From Trametes villosa (lineage: Eukaryota; Basidiomycota; Agaricomycetes; Polyporales; Polyporaceae): a DNA stretch of 64,000 nucleotides. Shown one piece after another: positions 11,949 through 24,421 of the stretch (position 1 is its first letter; every line of letters starts with the position of its first letter). The notes beneath the pieces are model-generated. The model did not search any database. It was not told where the DNA came from and saw only the letters and a list, made by a program, of their open reading frames with translations. The DNA lies in contig PUDQ02000113.1 in assembly GCA_002964805.2 (NCBI GenBank), positions 906,581 through 970,580 of the forward strand, written 5' to 3'. The position numbers were made by a program, and so were the translations under genes.

Positions 11949-12590
11949 TCAAATAATGGCAGCATTATACGGCGGAGGGGCGCTGCTCTCAGAGAGTAAC
12001 CGCGAGTACTACCCCGTTATCTCCCCCAGGTACTCTCTCGAAGCGACCTTGCGTGGTAGGGTACTTCGCGGCGAGGGCGTCCAGCACGTGTGGCACGCTG
12101 CAGAACGCGGCCCCGGATATGACGGTGGCCATCTGGGGTCGTATAGCCGCCGTTGCGCGTGCGTAAGCCCCATCGAAATATCTATGGCCTCGCGAGTTGG
12201 GGATGATAGTCCGTCGGAGGGGTAGCTGCGCGTCATCGAAGTAGTGGAGAGGCGATTGCCTGGGGCCTCGATAACTTGGCGACCATCTTCTGCGCTCGTG
12301 GGCGCGCTGTCCGCTGGACACGTCGAGTCAGTAACGCGCCATAAAATTCAGAGAAGCCGCCTACATTCAACCTCGCACAGACGTCGAACAAGCACACGCT
12401 TTCGCATGAGGGAGATGCCCAACGCAGCGAGGAGTGTTAGCGTGAGCGCTGCACCAACTACCCCACCGACGATGGCACCGGTGTTCCGAGGACGAGGAGC
12501 CGCGGGGATTGAGTCTGAGGTGGGTATCGATGCGATGGGCGACGCGACGCCCGAGGGTACATGCGAACGACCTGTCGACTCTAAGAGCAA
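11949..12590 (-). pseudogene. relic of the PPxY-tail membrane family (copy A)
   Basis: A single transmembrane segment is clear at ~12470-12390 (GAIVGGVVGAALTLTLLAAL, then Met-Arg-Lys-Arg). The tail frame ends SAPPPYNAAII at 11949, matching the (P/L)PxY ends of the other copies. In that same frame a TAG stop follows GEITG about twelve codons before the end. No N-terminal domain with the DDxDPRI motif can be read upstream. I call it a decayed member; a very divergent functional copy with an unusual splice cannot be excluded. Confidence 0.6.
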
Positions 12591-13312
12591 TGCCCTCAGA
12601 TCCGAACGCGATCAACTTCTCTGCCACAGCCTACCTGCAGTATCTATCAGGCGGAAGCTATATGAAAGCACCTATCTTTCGGATTTGCTGACGAAGCGAA
12701 CCCTGCTTCGGGGGTGTACTACCAGTCATTGCGCCCGGTGGGATCGCTCGAGAGCACTGGCGCCGCCATCGTCACTAGCATCTGAACTTAAGAGCAGGGC
12801 CCGACATAGTTTTGGAAAAATATTCAGGAGGGCTCCATTCATAGCGGGCGATCTCTGGAGAGCCTTCCGCGAGGAGCTCGAGACGGTTGTCGAACACGTC
12901 CAGCGTCGAGTTGATCACTTCGACAGTTGAGAGGAAAACGCCGCTTGAGTGAGAGCTACGGCGGAGAGTCAGGGGAAGAATGGGTTATAGCCTCTAGAGT
13001 CGAGCAAAGTATACGACGAAAGCAGGAGACGGAGCGCGGCGGTCGGGGAAAAAGTGCAGGTCGTTGTGGTGTCGAAGTAGCTCATTTAAGCGCTCAAAAT
13101 GCGCATAGCCCTTGCCTGAGAAGGTGCCTCGTAACGTCAACCTCGCGGCTCTGTACTTCGCCAACTTCCCCGGGATCTCCACTCTGATTTGCTATGTTTT
13201 GGCTTGTGCTGCAACAATTCACTAGTATCAAGGTCTTTGCGCCATACAATATGACCCCATGCGCCCAAGTGAACGAGGTGAGTCTGGGATAAGTAGGTAC
13301 TAAGTATCCTGG
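12591..13312. other. intergenic or decayed family sequence
   Basis: The stretch upstream of copy A is where its ectodomain should be. One minus-strand frame near 12930-12780 is open (NSTLDVFDNRLELLAEG) but does not match the family ectodomain. Confidence 0.3.
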
Positions 13313-14818
13313 CTAGTTCGGAGCGTCGCTGCTGTAGGGCGGTGGCATGCTTCCCTCCGCATGAGCTGTCGCAGCATCCGACCATGCTCGGGAATTCATC
13401 CTCCTTAGGAACCCACTCGCAAGAAACCCTCGCGACGAAGGCGTCTGCGACGGACTCCGGGACCCCGCAGATCGCTGGGCTCCGAGCGGATCGGCGAGAT
13501 TGTCGGTGGTCTGGAGATGTCGGGGGCGGGAACGCTCCGGAAAGAGGGGAGGGGGTGACATGTCGCCTGAATCGCAGGCCGAAGCGAATGTTCTCATGGA
13601 CGGTGCTCTACCCGAGCGACTTGTAGAGCCATCACCCTCGGAGGGGGTCAGTAGCGAGCGCCTGGCTGTACGGCATGGCAAACATAAGTACGTACACCAG
13701 TGTCAGAGGTGTTGGTAATACATACCGTCGGCATGCAGCTGACGCCGTGAAAGAGTGTGCTTCAGCAAGTAGTAGTTGCCCAGGGTCGCCAGGAGCACCA
13801 CCGCAAACGCCGCGCCAACGGCCACGCCTATGGTGGCCCCATTGACCTGTCCAGTAGGCGTCGATGTTGCACACGAGGCGCCCAGCGACGCCAGAGGCTT
13901 CATTGCCTCGGATGGACAGGGAGTCGTTCCGGACGCGCAGGATTGCGATGATATCCTTGAGGCGAAGAGTTGTACGTTTAGTCGAGAGGCCCGAGCGTGC
14001 CTATGGAGTTGAAAGCCGAGAACTCACTGAGAAGATTCTCCCGTATTTGTCTCTGTAGGATCCGAAGGGATGTACTGTACCCGCCAGACGTTAAGCGATG
14101 TCCCCTGTCCCGGGGGCCTCGTCGCCTCGCCTATATGGGCGCTTGTCCCCATGTCCCCGGCCACTCATCGCCTACCCTCCTCCTTCCCAATTCGGTAATT
14201 TTTCAAGGCGATGGGCGCTTGCGGGCGCTTAGCCATCGCCAGGCCAATGATATCGCCTATGTCCCCCTGTCCCCGGCCACCCATCGCCTGGGTGCCCCCT
14301 TCCCACGCCCTAATCTAGGGTTACGTCGCTTCGCTTAACGTCTGGCGGGTACAGTACCAGATCGAGTCGAATAAGAACACGTTCGGCGGAGTCCCGTTCA
14401 TGTTGACGAGGGTTATCGTGTGTTCTCCTGGAAGGAGGACGGGAGATTGGAACAGCGACATGTTGTATAGGAACTCCAAGGGCGGATCTGCGAGGGACTC
14501 CTCTCGAAGTAAGTAGTTCCACCCGTCGACGATGAACGACACCGCAGGAAAGCCGTTGTAGCGCGTGTTTCCGGTGATTCCCCACACTCCAACTTGCGTG
14601 CCTATAGACAAGTAGTCTCAGTGCTGAAATACGCGGTGTTAGTGCCGGAGATATAGCTGACCTGTAAACGTGAAAGTTGCTGTCGATCCTGCATCGCGGC
14701 CCAGATGAAGCGAGTTATTGTATGCGTCGTTTTGGTACTTGTTGTCCCAATGCATCGAATACAGAATGCGTGGATCCTGGTCATCTACGAGAATGCGGGT
14801 TCCTGAATTAGAGCTCAT
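13313..14818 (-). pseudogene. PPxY-tail membrane protein, copy B, split by a MITE
   Basis: Exon 1 starts at 14818 and reads GTRILVDDQDPRILYS. Exon 2 carries GEHTITLVNMNGTPPN and FDSIWY. Directly after the Trp-Tyr codons the coding sequence is broken by the element at 14076-14353 and its target duplication; the frame then hits a stop after CTRQTLSEAT. If the element plus one GTAC is removed, the frame resumes as WYIPSDPTETNTGESS and leads on to the stalk. The transmembrane helix is GVAVGAAFAVVLLATLGNYY, followed by KHTLSRR. The tail ends SMPPPYSSDAPN at 13313. All else looks intact, so the insertion is probably recent. Confidence 0.8.
14076..14353. mobile_element. MITE (non-autonomous DNA transposon) with 23-bp perfect TIRs and GTAC target duplication
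   Basis: The element is 278 bp. Its ends, 14076-14098 and 14331-14353, are perfect 23-bp inverted repeats starting TGTACCCGCCAGACG. It is flanked by GTAC at 14072-14075 and 14354-14357. The interior has no open frame of note and contains repeated GGCGATG and TGTCCCC motifs. The target site is inside a conserved exon of the family gene, and excision of element plus one GTAC restores the conserved WYI reading. Superfamily is not assigned: the 4-bp duplication could also be read as 3 bp (TAC). Confidence 0.88.
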
Positions 14819-15973
14819 GGGATAGCAGTGTAGTAGCCGGGCAGCGGGGAGAGAGGCGGCGGGGGTCGCTGAGGACAACAGGGATTGTTGCAGTATATAT
14901 CCAGTTCACTCACCAGTCATATGCAGCCAGTCGCGTCGGATCATGGTGTTCAGCACATGGAACTGATCCATCCTGACAGCGATACTACTGACGACAAAGC
15001 TGTTAGCATCATCTTTGCGGCGTTACAGTTCAAAAGCATGTCAACTCACCTCGCCGAGGGCGTGATATCATCAACGCGGGTCGCGAGGGGGTTAGGTTAC
15101 GGACTCGGTGCGGGCCGCGCAACCGCGTTCGAGTGCATGGCGAGGGCACGGGGGGTGCAGCATACTTATGCCATTAATGCCGGGCGTAGCAGTCGGTGCA
15201 GCAGATATGAGTAGGCGCGTTCCCGGTAGAAGCTTTCTCTGTATCTTAAGCACCGACATCTAGTAGCTTAGAATGAGCACACGTCGCCACAGAACATTGC
15301 ACGCAGCCAGGAACATACCTCTCACGATGTACCTTTGACATCATGCCACAGCCTAAGATCGTGAAACTGCCACTGTTGTGCAGGCTGTCAGCGAACAGAG
15401 GCATCATATCGGCTCGGACACCTGATAAACTCCTGATCAAGACGATGCCCCGTGTTCTATCAGACAGGATACTCTAGCAGAGATGTTAGGAGGATTCGGC
15501 GGCGTGGACCGCGGGACATATCCATCCCACGGGAGTTTCCCCGCCGCACTTTCCCGGGCGTTCTCGACCATGGCATAGATAACGCAACATCAGCTCCGGA
15601 ATATATATTGTGCGCATGCGAGGTTGGGAACGTACGGTTATTGGGGAGTAGCTGCTACTATTTCAGTCACGGATAGACCTTAGGGAGAGGCATGTGGCTC
15701 GGTTACAGCAATGCATGGGTCACGGTCCTCGGATGGCATTGCGTGAACCTAATCATCCGCCTCTCGAGTGCTTCCTGCCGCCGAATTCGCACAATGGTAC
15801 CAAACTCGATCGTATAGTGACTAGGGTTCATATACCGTGACAGTGTAGTACCTTCGCGCGCGGAGGGATGTCTGTTAGCATGTCTGATTGACATGGGTCA
15901 GTGTCGTGATGCAGGAGTTGTGCGCAGCAATCTTGGTCGACGAACCTTGCATCGGAAGGGTGAGCGAGTGCCG
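14819..15973. other. intergenic between copies B and C
   Basis: No gene is supported. A TATA-like ATATATAC on the minus strand near 14891-14898 sits about 75 bases upstream of copy B. Confidence 0.4.
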
Positions 15974-17290
15974 CTACCGGGTATATGGTGGTGGAGCATC
16001 GGACTGGTGCATAGATAGAGGTCTGTTGTGAAGAAGACGAGGGCGGTCGCTCGGTGCCACGGCGGCGCCGAGGCGGTCCAGCGAGGTATGCGATGTATAC
16101 GGCGGGACGGTAAGCAACGAGGATATTTGGGATATCCGCGAATGCGTAGTCGGAGGTGCTGTATTAGACAGTTGAGTTCTGGGCGGGGATTTGACATCAG
16201 AGGGGAACTGTTGTGCGGTTCCGGAGATCGTTGTGTTGCGCGACCGTGAGAGGGCGGCTGCTCCTTCCATCGCCCTCGTGGAAGGCATGACGGGAGTTGA
16301 CGTTGCAATGACGCTGCGTATCGACGGTCGCAGATCTTCATGCCCTCCTCGAGATGGGAGAGTGGTCCATGTTGGGCCGCCCTCTGTATTTCGAGCTGTA
16401 GCGCGTAAGGACGTAGTCAGTTCCAAGATTGCTAGACTGAATAGACAGCTCTGATACGTACGGATGCTGAGGGCCCCCGGCTGTTCCAGAGCGGCTCTGC
16501 GCCTGGACAGATAGCAGACGGCTAGTAATGTAACAAGAAGCAGAGCGGCGACTGCTCCTCCCACCGCCCCGCCTATGGTCGCCGCAGCGTGCGACGGCCG
16601 GCTCGTCGGGGAGCTCCCGCTACTTGCGATCGTGTCACTGGAAGTCGTAGGTGCTGGAGTTGTGATCGAGGTTGGAGGCGTCATGGACGAAGCCGTGCGA
16701 GATGAGCCCGTCGTTGACAGCACGCCGGAGCTGCATCAATGTCGGTTATAATCCGATATATGTTCGAGAGGGCGAGATACCAACCTGGAGGACTTCGCAG
16801 GGAGCGACGTTGGCACGCTAAGGTCGTCTGCGGCGATGTACCAAAAGCGGTCCAGCCACAGCGTGTTCGGCGCAGTCGCGTCGAGATTCGTGACCACAAG
16901 AGTATGCTCGCCGGGAGAGAGCGAGGGCGACGAGAAGAAGGCGAAGTTGCACAGGAGCGATTCCGGGATTACGTCCGGGGTGACGCGAACTTCGTAGTTC
17001 TCGCCGTCTACAACATACGACGCAGAGGGGGAACCCCACTGGACGACGTCCCCGTCGCACCCAACGACGCCGACCATCGTTCCTGCATGGAGCTATGTCA
17101 GTTGCGAAGTGCGATGAAGCGGAAGGACGACGGCACCTGTGAACTTTAGGGTGGCGGAAAGACCTTGGCCCTTTGCGGAGTGCGCAGTCCCGTTGAACGC
17201 ATCGGCGACTTGTCCGGTACCCCAGCCGCTCGAGTAGCGGATGCGCGGGTCTCCATCGTCCAGGTAGATACGATCTCCCACGGAGTCCAT
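15974..17290 (-). CDS. PPxY-tail membrane protein, copy C
   Basis: The start at 17290 gives MDSVGDRIYLDDGDPRIRYS with no signal peptide. The first intron follows ATLKFTG, as in all members. The second exon has MVGVVGCDGDVVQWGSP and SPGEHTLVVTNLDATAPN, then FWYIAADD. A Ser/Thr/Pro-rich stalk (SSMTPPTSITTPAPTTSS) leads to the transmembrane helix around 16600-16510 (AALLLVTLLAVCYL) and the stop-transfer SRRRAALE. The C-terminal tail is Ser/Thr/Pro-rich and ends DAPPPYTR. By the positive-inside rule the N-terminal domain should face out and the tail the cytosol. The ectodomain is probably a beta-sandwich, possibly sugar-binding; this is inference. Function unknown. Confidence 0.8.
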
Positions 17291-17910
17291 GGCGCTATAA
17301 CCTTGATTCTGCGGGAGGAGGAGCAGAGCCTGCCGGGGAGGGCGCTCCGGGAGAGGGTGATAGTTGATATCCCGGGCAGGTCGCGCAGGATGCTCCGTAT
17401 GGCGGCCCTATATGTGAGGGTTAGAGGCGATGCGGTCGCGCATCGAAGCTAAGGTTTCTGGGGGTGAGTTCGCGGCATTGATTGATCGTATCGTCGAACA
17501 TGCTCACAAGACGACTGCGAAGGCCCAATTGCTACTGCATCCGCGGACAGCCTGGGACGTCCCATTGTAGTCTAGGCACATGGTCAGGGCAGCTGCGTAG
17601 ACGTTCGAAGTACGGCATCCCGGAGGGATGCACGGGAATATTGTTCATACTAGCGTTCGCCAGCTGTGCCGCACCTACGGGGACAGGAGCGTCCTAATGA
17701 ACACACGGCTCTCGTACTTCGTCCGTCCGTTACAGTACGGCAGGGATGTCGCCGGGACGATGTCTGAACGTCAAGATGGACGTGCGGTCTGCGAAAGCTT
17801 GATAAGCGAAACGCTACGCATACATCGTACGGAGATAGCTTCAGTCCGTTCGGGGGAAGCGTTAGAGCCAAGGTAGACGAAAAGATGAATGACCGTCCGA
17901 GAGTACTGAT
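17291..17910. other. intergenic between copies C and D
   Basis: No gene is supported; short open frames here have no family motifs. Confidence 0.4.
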
Positions 17911-19090
17911 TTAGGTCCTATCCCTCCCGATATACGGCGGGAGAGGATCTTCGTCCATGTCGCGCAAGCGAGCGTTGTCGCGCGTTGGGACGTCAGAGTG
18001 GGCCGAGGGGATGTACGACGCTTTCGAGAATGAGTCCGCCGAAGGGGTCGTCCAAGGCGTATACGTCGCATGCGTCGGCGAGAACGAGGATGTGCGGCGG
18101 GACTGTTGCAGGCACGTGAGCCCGGATTCCAACGTCGGCGCGGGTAGGTCGTCTGCCCCGCGTGCTTGATGTGCGGGTACCGCTCCGTCGACGGCTATGG
18201 TAGAACTTCGCTGATGAGGGGCGGCTCCTGCTGGGACAAGCTGAGGTCTATGTCCCATCACGGTGGGCGTATATGTTCTCGAGTCGCTGTCTTTCGCGCG
18301 TATGACACAAGATCAGTTCACAACAACATAGGATGGTACTTGAATCGCGTACCGATGCTCCGTGCGCTTCGGTGCGACCTACGCCTGATGAAGCAGAAGA
18401 GGGCGAGGCTCGCCAGGAGCAGTACCACTGCCCCGCCCACGGCACCGCCTATGATGGCGCTGTTGTTATGGCCGCCGCTCGTCGCGGGTGCCGGACTAGG
18501 AGCGGAAGACGGGAGGGCGGTATTCGACCTGCGAAGTGCTAGTGAAGCTCTCACGTCGCTGCGACATGAACGACTGTGACTCACGAAGCCGACTGGCTGC
18601 CGCTCGAGCTGGGTTCTGCGACATCCGCTGCGATGTACCAGAATCGATCGAACACGAGCAGGTTCGGCGAAGTTGCGTTCAGATTCGTCATCACGACCGT
18701 GTGTTCTCCGGGAGCGAGGGTCGGTGAGGTGAAGCGCGTGACGTTGTAGATGGTCGGTCCTGGGCGTGCGGGTACAGGAATGACGTTGGCGTTGTAGTTT
18801 GTCCCGTCGATGAGGACCGAGATTGACGGGACCCCCAGCTCGGCTACGTCGCCTGCGCATCCCATGATTCCGACCATCGTACCTGTAGCAGTATGTAGTG
18901 AACGCTAGGCTAGCGGACACCCGGGGGAAGACGGACCATTGAAAGTCAGTGAGGCTGTAGAACCTTCCTGTAGGGCGTAGTGCAGGGTACGATCGAAGGC
19001 TTTCGGTGACACGACCTGACTCCAGTTGTCCGAGTAGACGATTCGGGAGTCACTGTCGTCGACATCGACGCGAGTACCTGATGAGGCCAT
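17911..19090 (-). CDS. PPxY-tail membrane protein, copy D
   Basis: The start at 19090 gives MASSGTRVDVDDSDSRIVYS. After a first intron with GTCCGT donor and TACAG acceptor, exon 2 reads MVGIMGCAGDVAELGVP, then APGEHTVVMTNLNATSPN and FDRFWYIAAD. A second intron joins to a stalk (LPSSAPSPAPATSGG) and the transmembrane helix VVLLLASLALFCFI followed by RRRSHR. The tail exon ends DEDPLPPYIGRDRT at 17911, so the terminal motif is LPPY, a weaker (L/P)PxY form, placed six residues from the end. All splice junctions examined keep frame. It has the GC(A/D/G)GD Cys signature of the minus-strand subgroup. Confidence 0.8.
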
Positions 19091-20683
19091 GATATGCGAT
19101 TGTTGGACGGAGAACTGAGTCGCGGGCGGAAGATCGTGAATGAGAGACCGCGGAGTGGTGGAGGCACAACACCTTATGTGCCGTCCGGGCGACGCAGCAG
19201 GCCCCATCTGTCACGTACGAGCTTCTTATTTCCGCCACGAGCGGATGCTGTGTACCCCGAAAGGAGAGCCCTTCTGCGAGACGTCGGTTAGCAATGCTGA
19301 TGGCGTGGAAACGAATGACACTTATGACCTCTCTCACTCGGACGTCCGGTAGTCCTGGGGAACGCGAGAAGCAAAGATGTGCCGGTTTTTGTTCGACCTA
19401 TCGAATGCCTGCTACGCAGGCAGCCGGGAGGAGATGAGACTCGAAACTGATGTTGAAGAGTCGTGCTGAAGAGCCGTAAGTGTCCTTTGCTATCAGCGAA
19501 CGTTTTCCTTCCCTCGTCCCGTTTGCACGCATCAAGTAGTTGTAAGGTGAGTAGTAGGAGGTAAACGATGCATGCTTGACGGTAGGATGTCTGAGCGGTG
19601 TTGCCTTCTCTCGTCCTCGGCATGAAGAGAGCGGCAGCACGGCCGGCAGACAATGCTGGCTGCGAAATCTAATCAGACACGTCGCACCTGATTGTACATC
19701 TTCAATTCTCAACGCACTATGATGATGACCTGTCGCGCACAACAGCGTTGCACAGAGCTACGGAAGTCAACTTGAACGTGATGGAAGAGCGGATGCAATG
19801 AGAGTACTCACCGGCTTACAGCGGACTCTCGTCCGCAATGTGGCCCAGCTCGGAGACATACCAGGTCAATCGTTTTCTGGTAATTTTCTCACTGCGACCA
19901 TATCCTTAAGTCACGTAGTAGCTTGCATAAAGGACCAACGTGCAACGGACGGTGGTAGGAACCACAGACAGGCGCCCAGTGTTTGCGCAATGGCGTCGGA
20001 AACGTTAACGATCCCGATCAGATCTGGCCTTCCTCCTTTCTCCTCACTCGAACCGATGCTACTCGTTCAAAATGCCGATACACACGGGGAGTGGACCGGA
20101 ATTGAGCCAATGAGGAACATCATGCAGCTGCGGCGCCGAGTCTGTGGCAGGGGCTACCGAGAACTTCGCGGGCGCGGTGAGAGAGCTAGACAGAGCTTCT
20201 TTGGTCGCCGGGGAGCAACATAACAAGCACGATCGCTCCCGCGCAACTCACAAGGACGCGAAGACTGCATAACTGAGAGAGGCGCGTGGGGGCAGAGGGC
20301 GTCCCAGACGACTGGAGAGACGCCAGAGGAGCGACGCCGCGAATTCGGTGACCTGCTAAGGTTTGTGTGTAATACAACACTAGTAGCCGCCTCAAAGGCC
20401 TGCTCGTCGAGGGAACCTCGGCGGACGGAACGTGACATGGAAGCGAAGATAGAGGAGATGCCAAGCCATATCATGGAGATGTCGGACCTGTGTAAGATGG
20501 CAGTTGCAGAATCAGACGCAGCGCGACCGCAGCCGCGAGCATCGGACAGGGTGTGAGGAGGATGTGCGCTGTCAGGTCACTCATGTCCGACGATAGATAA
20601 TCGGACAGCGCGCTGGCGAAAGAGATATGAGCGTAGGAAGTGCTAGAAGATGGCAGCCTCGTACTCGTCTCCAAGTTGACGCA
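19091..20683. other. intergenic between copies D and E, 1.6 kb
   Basis: This is the longest gap within the minus-strand array. Two minus-strand frames (20674-20471 and 20474-20154) have hydrophobic stretches, such as MLAAAVALRLILQL, that could be exons of an unknown membrane protein, but I could not assemble a convincing gene. It may also hold a heavily decayed family member. Confidence 0.3.
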
Positions 20684-21871
20684 CTATCCGGGATATGGCG
20701 GGAGCGAGTCTGTGGCTCTCGTCGCGGGGAGGTGGCGGCATGACAGTCCGAGCGGACCGTCTTGGACTTGGTAACAATACAAGCGCTGGTTTCGTGGAGA
20801 TATTCGGTGAGGAGTTCGCAGGCAGATGTGGATGGGCAGGCGGTGGTGTGGAAAGCGGAGCGTGTTCTGGTAGATCTGCGGGTCCCGGAGCATACGAGGC
20901 GAGGGGAGGCGGGTTATTTCCCAGTGCTTGCATTGAAGGTACCAGCCCTTCCGAGTCGTTGTTACGCGCAGCGTCTATGGCAGATACGTGACTAGACGCG
21001 GCCGCTACCGGGGTGAACCATGGCAGAAGGTGCGTCGACGACGCTTGGGCCATGCCGGGGTCCATAAAGGCCGCTGTGCCATGCAAGTATGGTCAGTTGT
21101 GCTCTACATGCAACGTTTACGAGCGTACCAATTTCCTGCTTCGGCGATCTCTTCCCCCGCCTGCGCTTCATGAGCCAGCAGGCGACAACCGTTGCAAGCA
21201 TCACGGCAGCTGCCCCGCCCACTGCGCCGCCTACGATAGCCCCGGTGTTCTTCGAAGGCGCGGAGTTGTAGGAGGTTGGAGGCGCTGTGTTTGTCCTGTG
21301 GTTCTAGTCAAGCTCGCCACTCGCAACGCGGATTCCGATGGTACTACGTACCCTGAAGGTTGCATAGATGACTGGCTCGCACTCGTGGTGTCTGAAGCGA
21401 CATACCAGAAGCGGTCAAGCACCAGCATATTCGGGTGCGTCCCGTTCAGGTTGGTCAGCACGATGGTGTGCTCCCCTGGCGCGAGTGTTGGCGACGCGAA
21501 GAGCATGAGATTGTACTGGAGAGAAGCGTTCGGGGGTGCGACCTCGGACAGGTCGTTCAGGAAGATGTTCTCGTTCTGGCCGTCGATGACCACGGACATT
21601 GAGGGCGACCCAAACTCAGCAGCATCCCCTCCGCATCCCGTGACGCCGACCGCCGTACCTACAAGAAAGGGTTCAGAGGGCGCTGGGTAACGTTTCTAAA
21701 TATAATCCGGGACATACCGGTGAATGTCAACGTGGCTGTGAGTCCAGCTCGTGCGGCGGAATGCAAAGTGCGATCGTATGCGTTGTCGGATAGAGCGGTG
21801 CCCCAGCCTGCGGAGTACTGGATGCGCGGATCCGCGTCGTCGATATCGACCCGGGGACTCGGCAAACTCAT
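20684..21871 (-). CDS. PPxY-tail membrane protein, copy E
   Basis: The start at 21871 (MSLPSPRVDIDDADPRIQYS) fits the family better than the in-frame Met twelve codons upstream. Exon 2 reads VGVTGCGGDAAEFGSP, APGEHTIVLTNLNGTHPN and LDRFWYVASD. The third exon carries the stalk and the transmembrane helix AAAVMLATVVACWLM with KRRRGKR behind it. The tail frame ends DSLPPYPG at 20684, giving LPPY as the terminal motif. An alternative tail frame ending at 20643 is open but lacks the motif, so the tail splice is the least certain part. Confidence 0.75.
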
Positions 21872-23006
21872 AGAGAATGCTGCGGTTGTACGAGCCTGGG
21901 ATGTCAATGATTGATACTAGCTAAGCAGGGAAGAGGGAGGCCAGGAACTGCCGTCGTATACGGCCTTCGTTCTTATACGAGCCTTGGCTTCGTCGTCGCA
22001 TGGCATGCCTCGGGACTTCTAGTGCCGTTGCGCTGGTGATGGCCGTCACAGCTTCAAACGCTGCCGCGCGCGCAGCTAGGGTGAGTTGACTCGGAGGACA
22101 CGACCCAATGTACCGACCCGTATCGCAGAGAGAGCCCTACAGAAAACTGGTCAGCACAGAACTTCACCTTCGCATACACCCGCATCTGAAATGGTTCATT
22201 ACCCTGCTGTCTATACCCGCTGCTGAACTGACAACGCAATCTTGAAGAGAACCAGAGGGGGTTCCGGGGTGAATTCTTAGTTCGACGCAGCTGCAGGGCG
22301 ATGAGAGGCGATGGCATCAAAGCTAAGTTGCGGCACGCCAGCGTTGGTCGTGACGTTCGGGCGCCCCATGCCACATGGACTGCGACGCCTAAGGTACAGA
22401 GACTCCGGAAGCACGCTCATGGATATTACAAGCGGGAGGGTCAATTCGAACACCTTCATCTAGTCTGTGAGGGTGCGAACTACATCACTAGAGTGAGGAA
22501 GAATCAGGAGTAGCGACCACGGTAAGTTCGCTGGCGGACTCACCTGAGAAATTCCGTTGCTTAAGTGAAGAGAGCTAGTTATGAGTGTCAAATTGGGCGC
22601 AGCGGGACTCGAGCGTGCCCTAGCGTCATTGCGACAGCCTTTGGGTCGTGTTCAACTGTGGTGCATGGCGGTAAGAGCGAAGTTGCTGACAAGCGCTCGT
22701 AGAGCGCTCCTGTTCGCTAATGCGTTCATACGCCGCTTGACTCCCCGAACACGTCCGGCGGGGGAACGCAGTACTCATCTTGGCCACCCGAAAGGCTATT
22801 TCAACCTAAGCAGGGTGCGTCTGAAAAGTACCCGGGAGGGCGACTTCTGGCCGTCAGGGTGTCGACCATTCAAAACTCACACGTACTAAACTGCCAACGA
22901 CACACCCTTGCGATAAGAAGCTATTATAAATGATTACTGTACATCGAGAAGCCAGAAGGGATGCACCTACACCCCGCACCATGGATACCCATCGACCGAC
23001 ACCGAA
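21872..23006. other. intergenic between copies E and F
   Basis: No gene is supported apart from the promoter of copy E at the left side. Open frames near 22300-22900 have no recognisable motif. Confidence 0.4.
21972..21977 (-). promoter_or_regulatory. TATA box of copy E
   Basis: The minus strand reads TATAAG about 100 bases upstream of the start at 21871. Confidence 0.45.
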
Positions 23007-24421
23007 TCAATCCGGTGTGTATGGCGGAGGCAGCGTCCCAATTACACTCTCATCCCGAGGTAAGCGGAATCCAGAGTCGACTTCTTGCTCTGGAGGTGGC
23101 GGAGCTGAATACCTCAAGCGTTGTGCTAGCGTGCGGACGTGCGACTTCGCCCGGGCAGGTCGAGATGCTTCCGGAGGTGAGGTCGTGGTTTCGGCTTGTA
23201 TAGGGGGCGCCGCGGCGTTCGACCCGCCTCCAGAGTGTGGCAGCGAAGCACTCGCGCTCTCGGGGACGGTGCTGGCTTGGCCACAAGCAACCGATTCCTT
23301 CTGAACGCTTGACAATGACGCGGTAGGTGCCTGATGGAACAGAGAGTATGGCCTCTCTACCATCGGGCCGGCCATAACATTGGCCGCCGTTACTCCTGCA
23401 AGGACAATCGGTGAGCATGGAATCATCTGATCTGCGTCGCGCATACCTCACCTTCGGTCGTATCCCAGTTCTCCTTCCGACGACGTGAGCGACGGAACGC
23501 CAGGATGCCCACAATCAGCGCGACAACTACAGCGCCTGCCACGGCACCGCCGATGATAGCGCCCGTGTGGTTCGTGGTGGCCGCGGAGCGGGGAGTCCCC
23601 GAGTCGGACCCGGACTGGCTGGGTGTGGGGACGCTACTGATAGAACCAGAGCCTGGGGTATTCGTAGCGTCATTGGTTGAACTAGAGCCCGGGGGATTCG
23701 TTGCGGCCGCCGTTGAGCTGCCTCCGGTTGTGATGGACCCTGGGGACGTCGAAAGAGATTCCGGTGCCGACGACGACGCACGCCCTTGGGAGACAGAGCC
23801 AGGGAGCGGGGTCGTGCCTGAGGGGGAAGAACGTGATACCGAACCGGAGGCGGAGCTCGCGGACGGGGATCCTGAGGGCGTAGTGAGCGATACTGAGGCG
23901 GACCCGGGGCTCCCGGGAGGACTAGTGCCGGCGTTATCGAGGGGCTTGTAGAAGATGTAGTCGAACCAGAAGGTGTTCGGCGCGGTCCCATTCAGGTTTG
24001 TGATCGTGAGGAGGTGCTCGCCGGGCGTGACGGGCGAGTCGAAAAAGGTGACGTTCGTGAAAAGGGTGGTGGCCGAGATGCCTGGGGGGAAGGTGTTCGT
24101 GTATTGCTGTACTCCGTCGATTGAAAAGTCTACCGCTGGCCAGCCGTAGACGTCCGTCATGCCCGTCGTGCCAATGACGCCGACTTCCGAACCTGACATA
24201 GACTGTTTGAGAAAGCGATGTATACGAGAGGCGATTGTGTACTTACCGGTGAACTTCAGAGTCGCCGTGATACCCTGAAAGGTAGCCCCATGCAGCGTAC
24301 CGTCAAACACGCCCGACTGACTCGAGGGCCCGTCCTCCTTGGACGCTGTCCAGTCCCCGCCGGAGTATACGATGCTCGGATCGGTGTCGTCGACGTACAC
24401 CCAGCCGCCGTTCGTCGTCAT
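23007..24421 (-). CDS. PPxY-tail membrane protein, copy F, long stalk
   Basis: The start at 24421 gives MTTNGGWVYVDDTDPSIVYS. The frame also stays open upstream to 24757, but that extension adds no signal peptide and crosses a TATA box, so it is not used. After the first intron the protein reads EVGVIGTTGMTDVYGWP and TPGEHLLTITNLNGTAPN, then FWFDYIFY. The stalk is the longest in the family, over 120 residues of Ser/Thr/Pro/Gly, likely O-glycosylated. The transmembrane helix is AVAGAVVVALIVGILAF with RRSRRRKE behind it. The tail ends EVDSGFRL, a gap, then TLPPPYTPD at 23007. The EVDSGFRL block links it to the plus-strand subgroup (DVDSGLRL), although its strand and position belong to the other block. 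Confidence 0.82.

Noticed and set aside
12780..12940. NSTLDVFDNRLELLAEG frame as the ectodomain of copy A
   Set aside because: It does not contain the DDxDPRI or GEHT motifs and does not splice to the transmembrane exon in any way I could find.
14072..14357. The MITE acting as an introner-type intron spliced from copy B
   Set aside because: On the gene strand GTAC...ACAG borders exist, but removal between them takes out 283 bases while 282 were added, so the frame shifts by one and the Trp-Tyr codons are damaged. RNA data could still overturn this.
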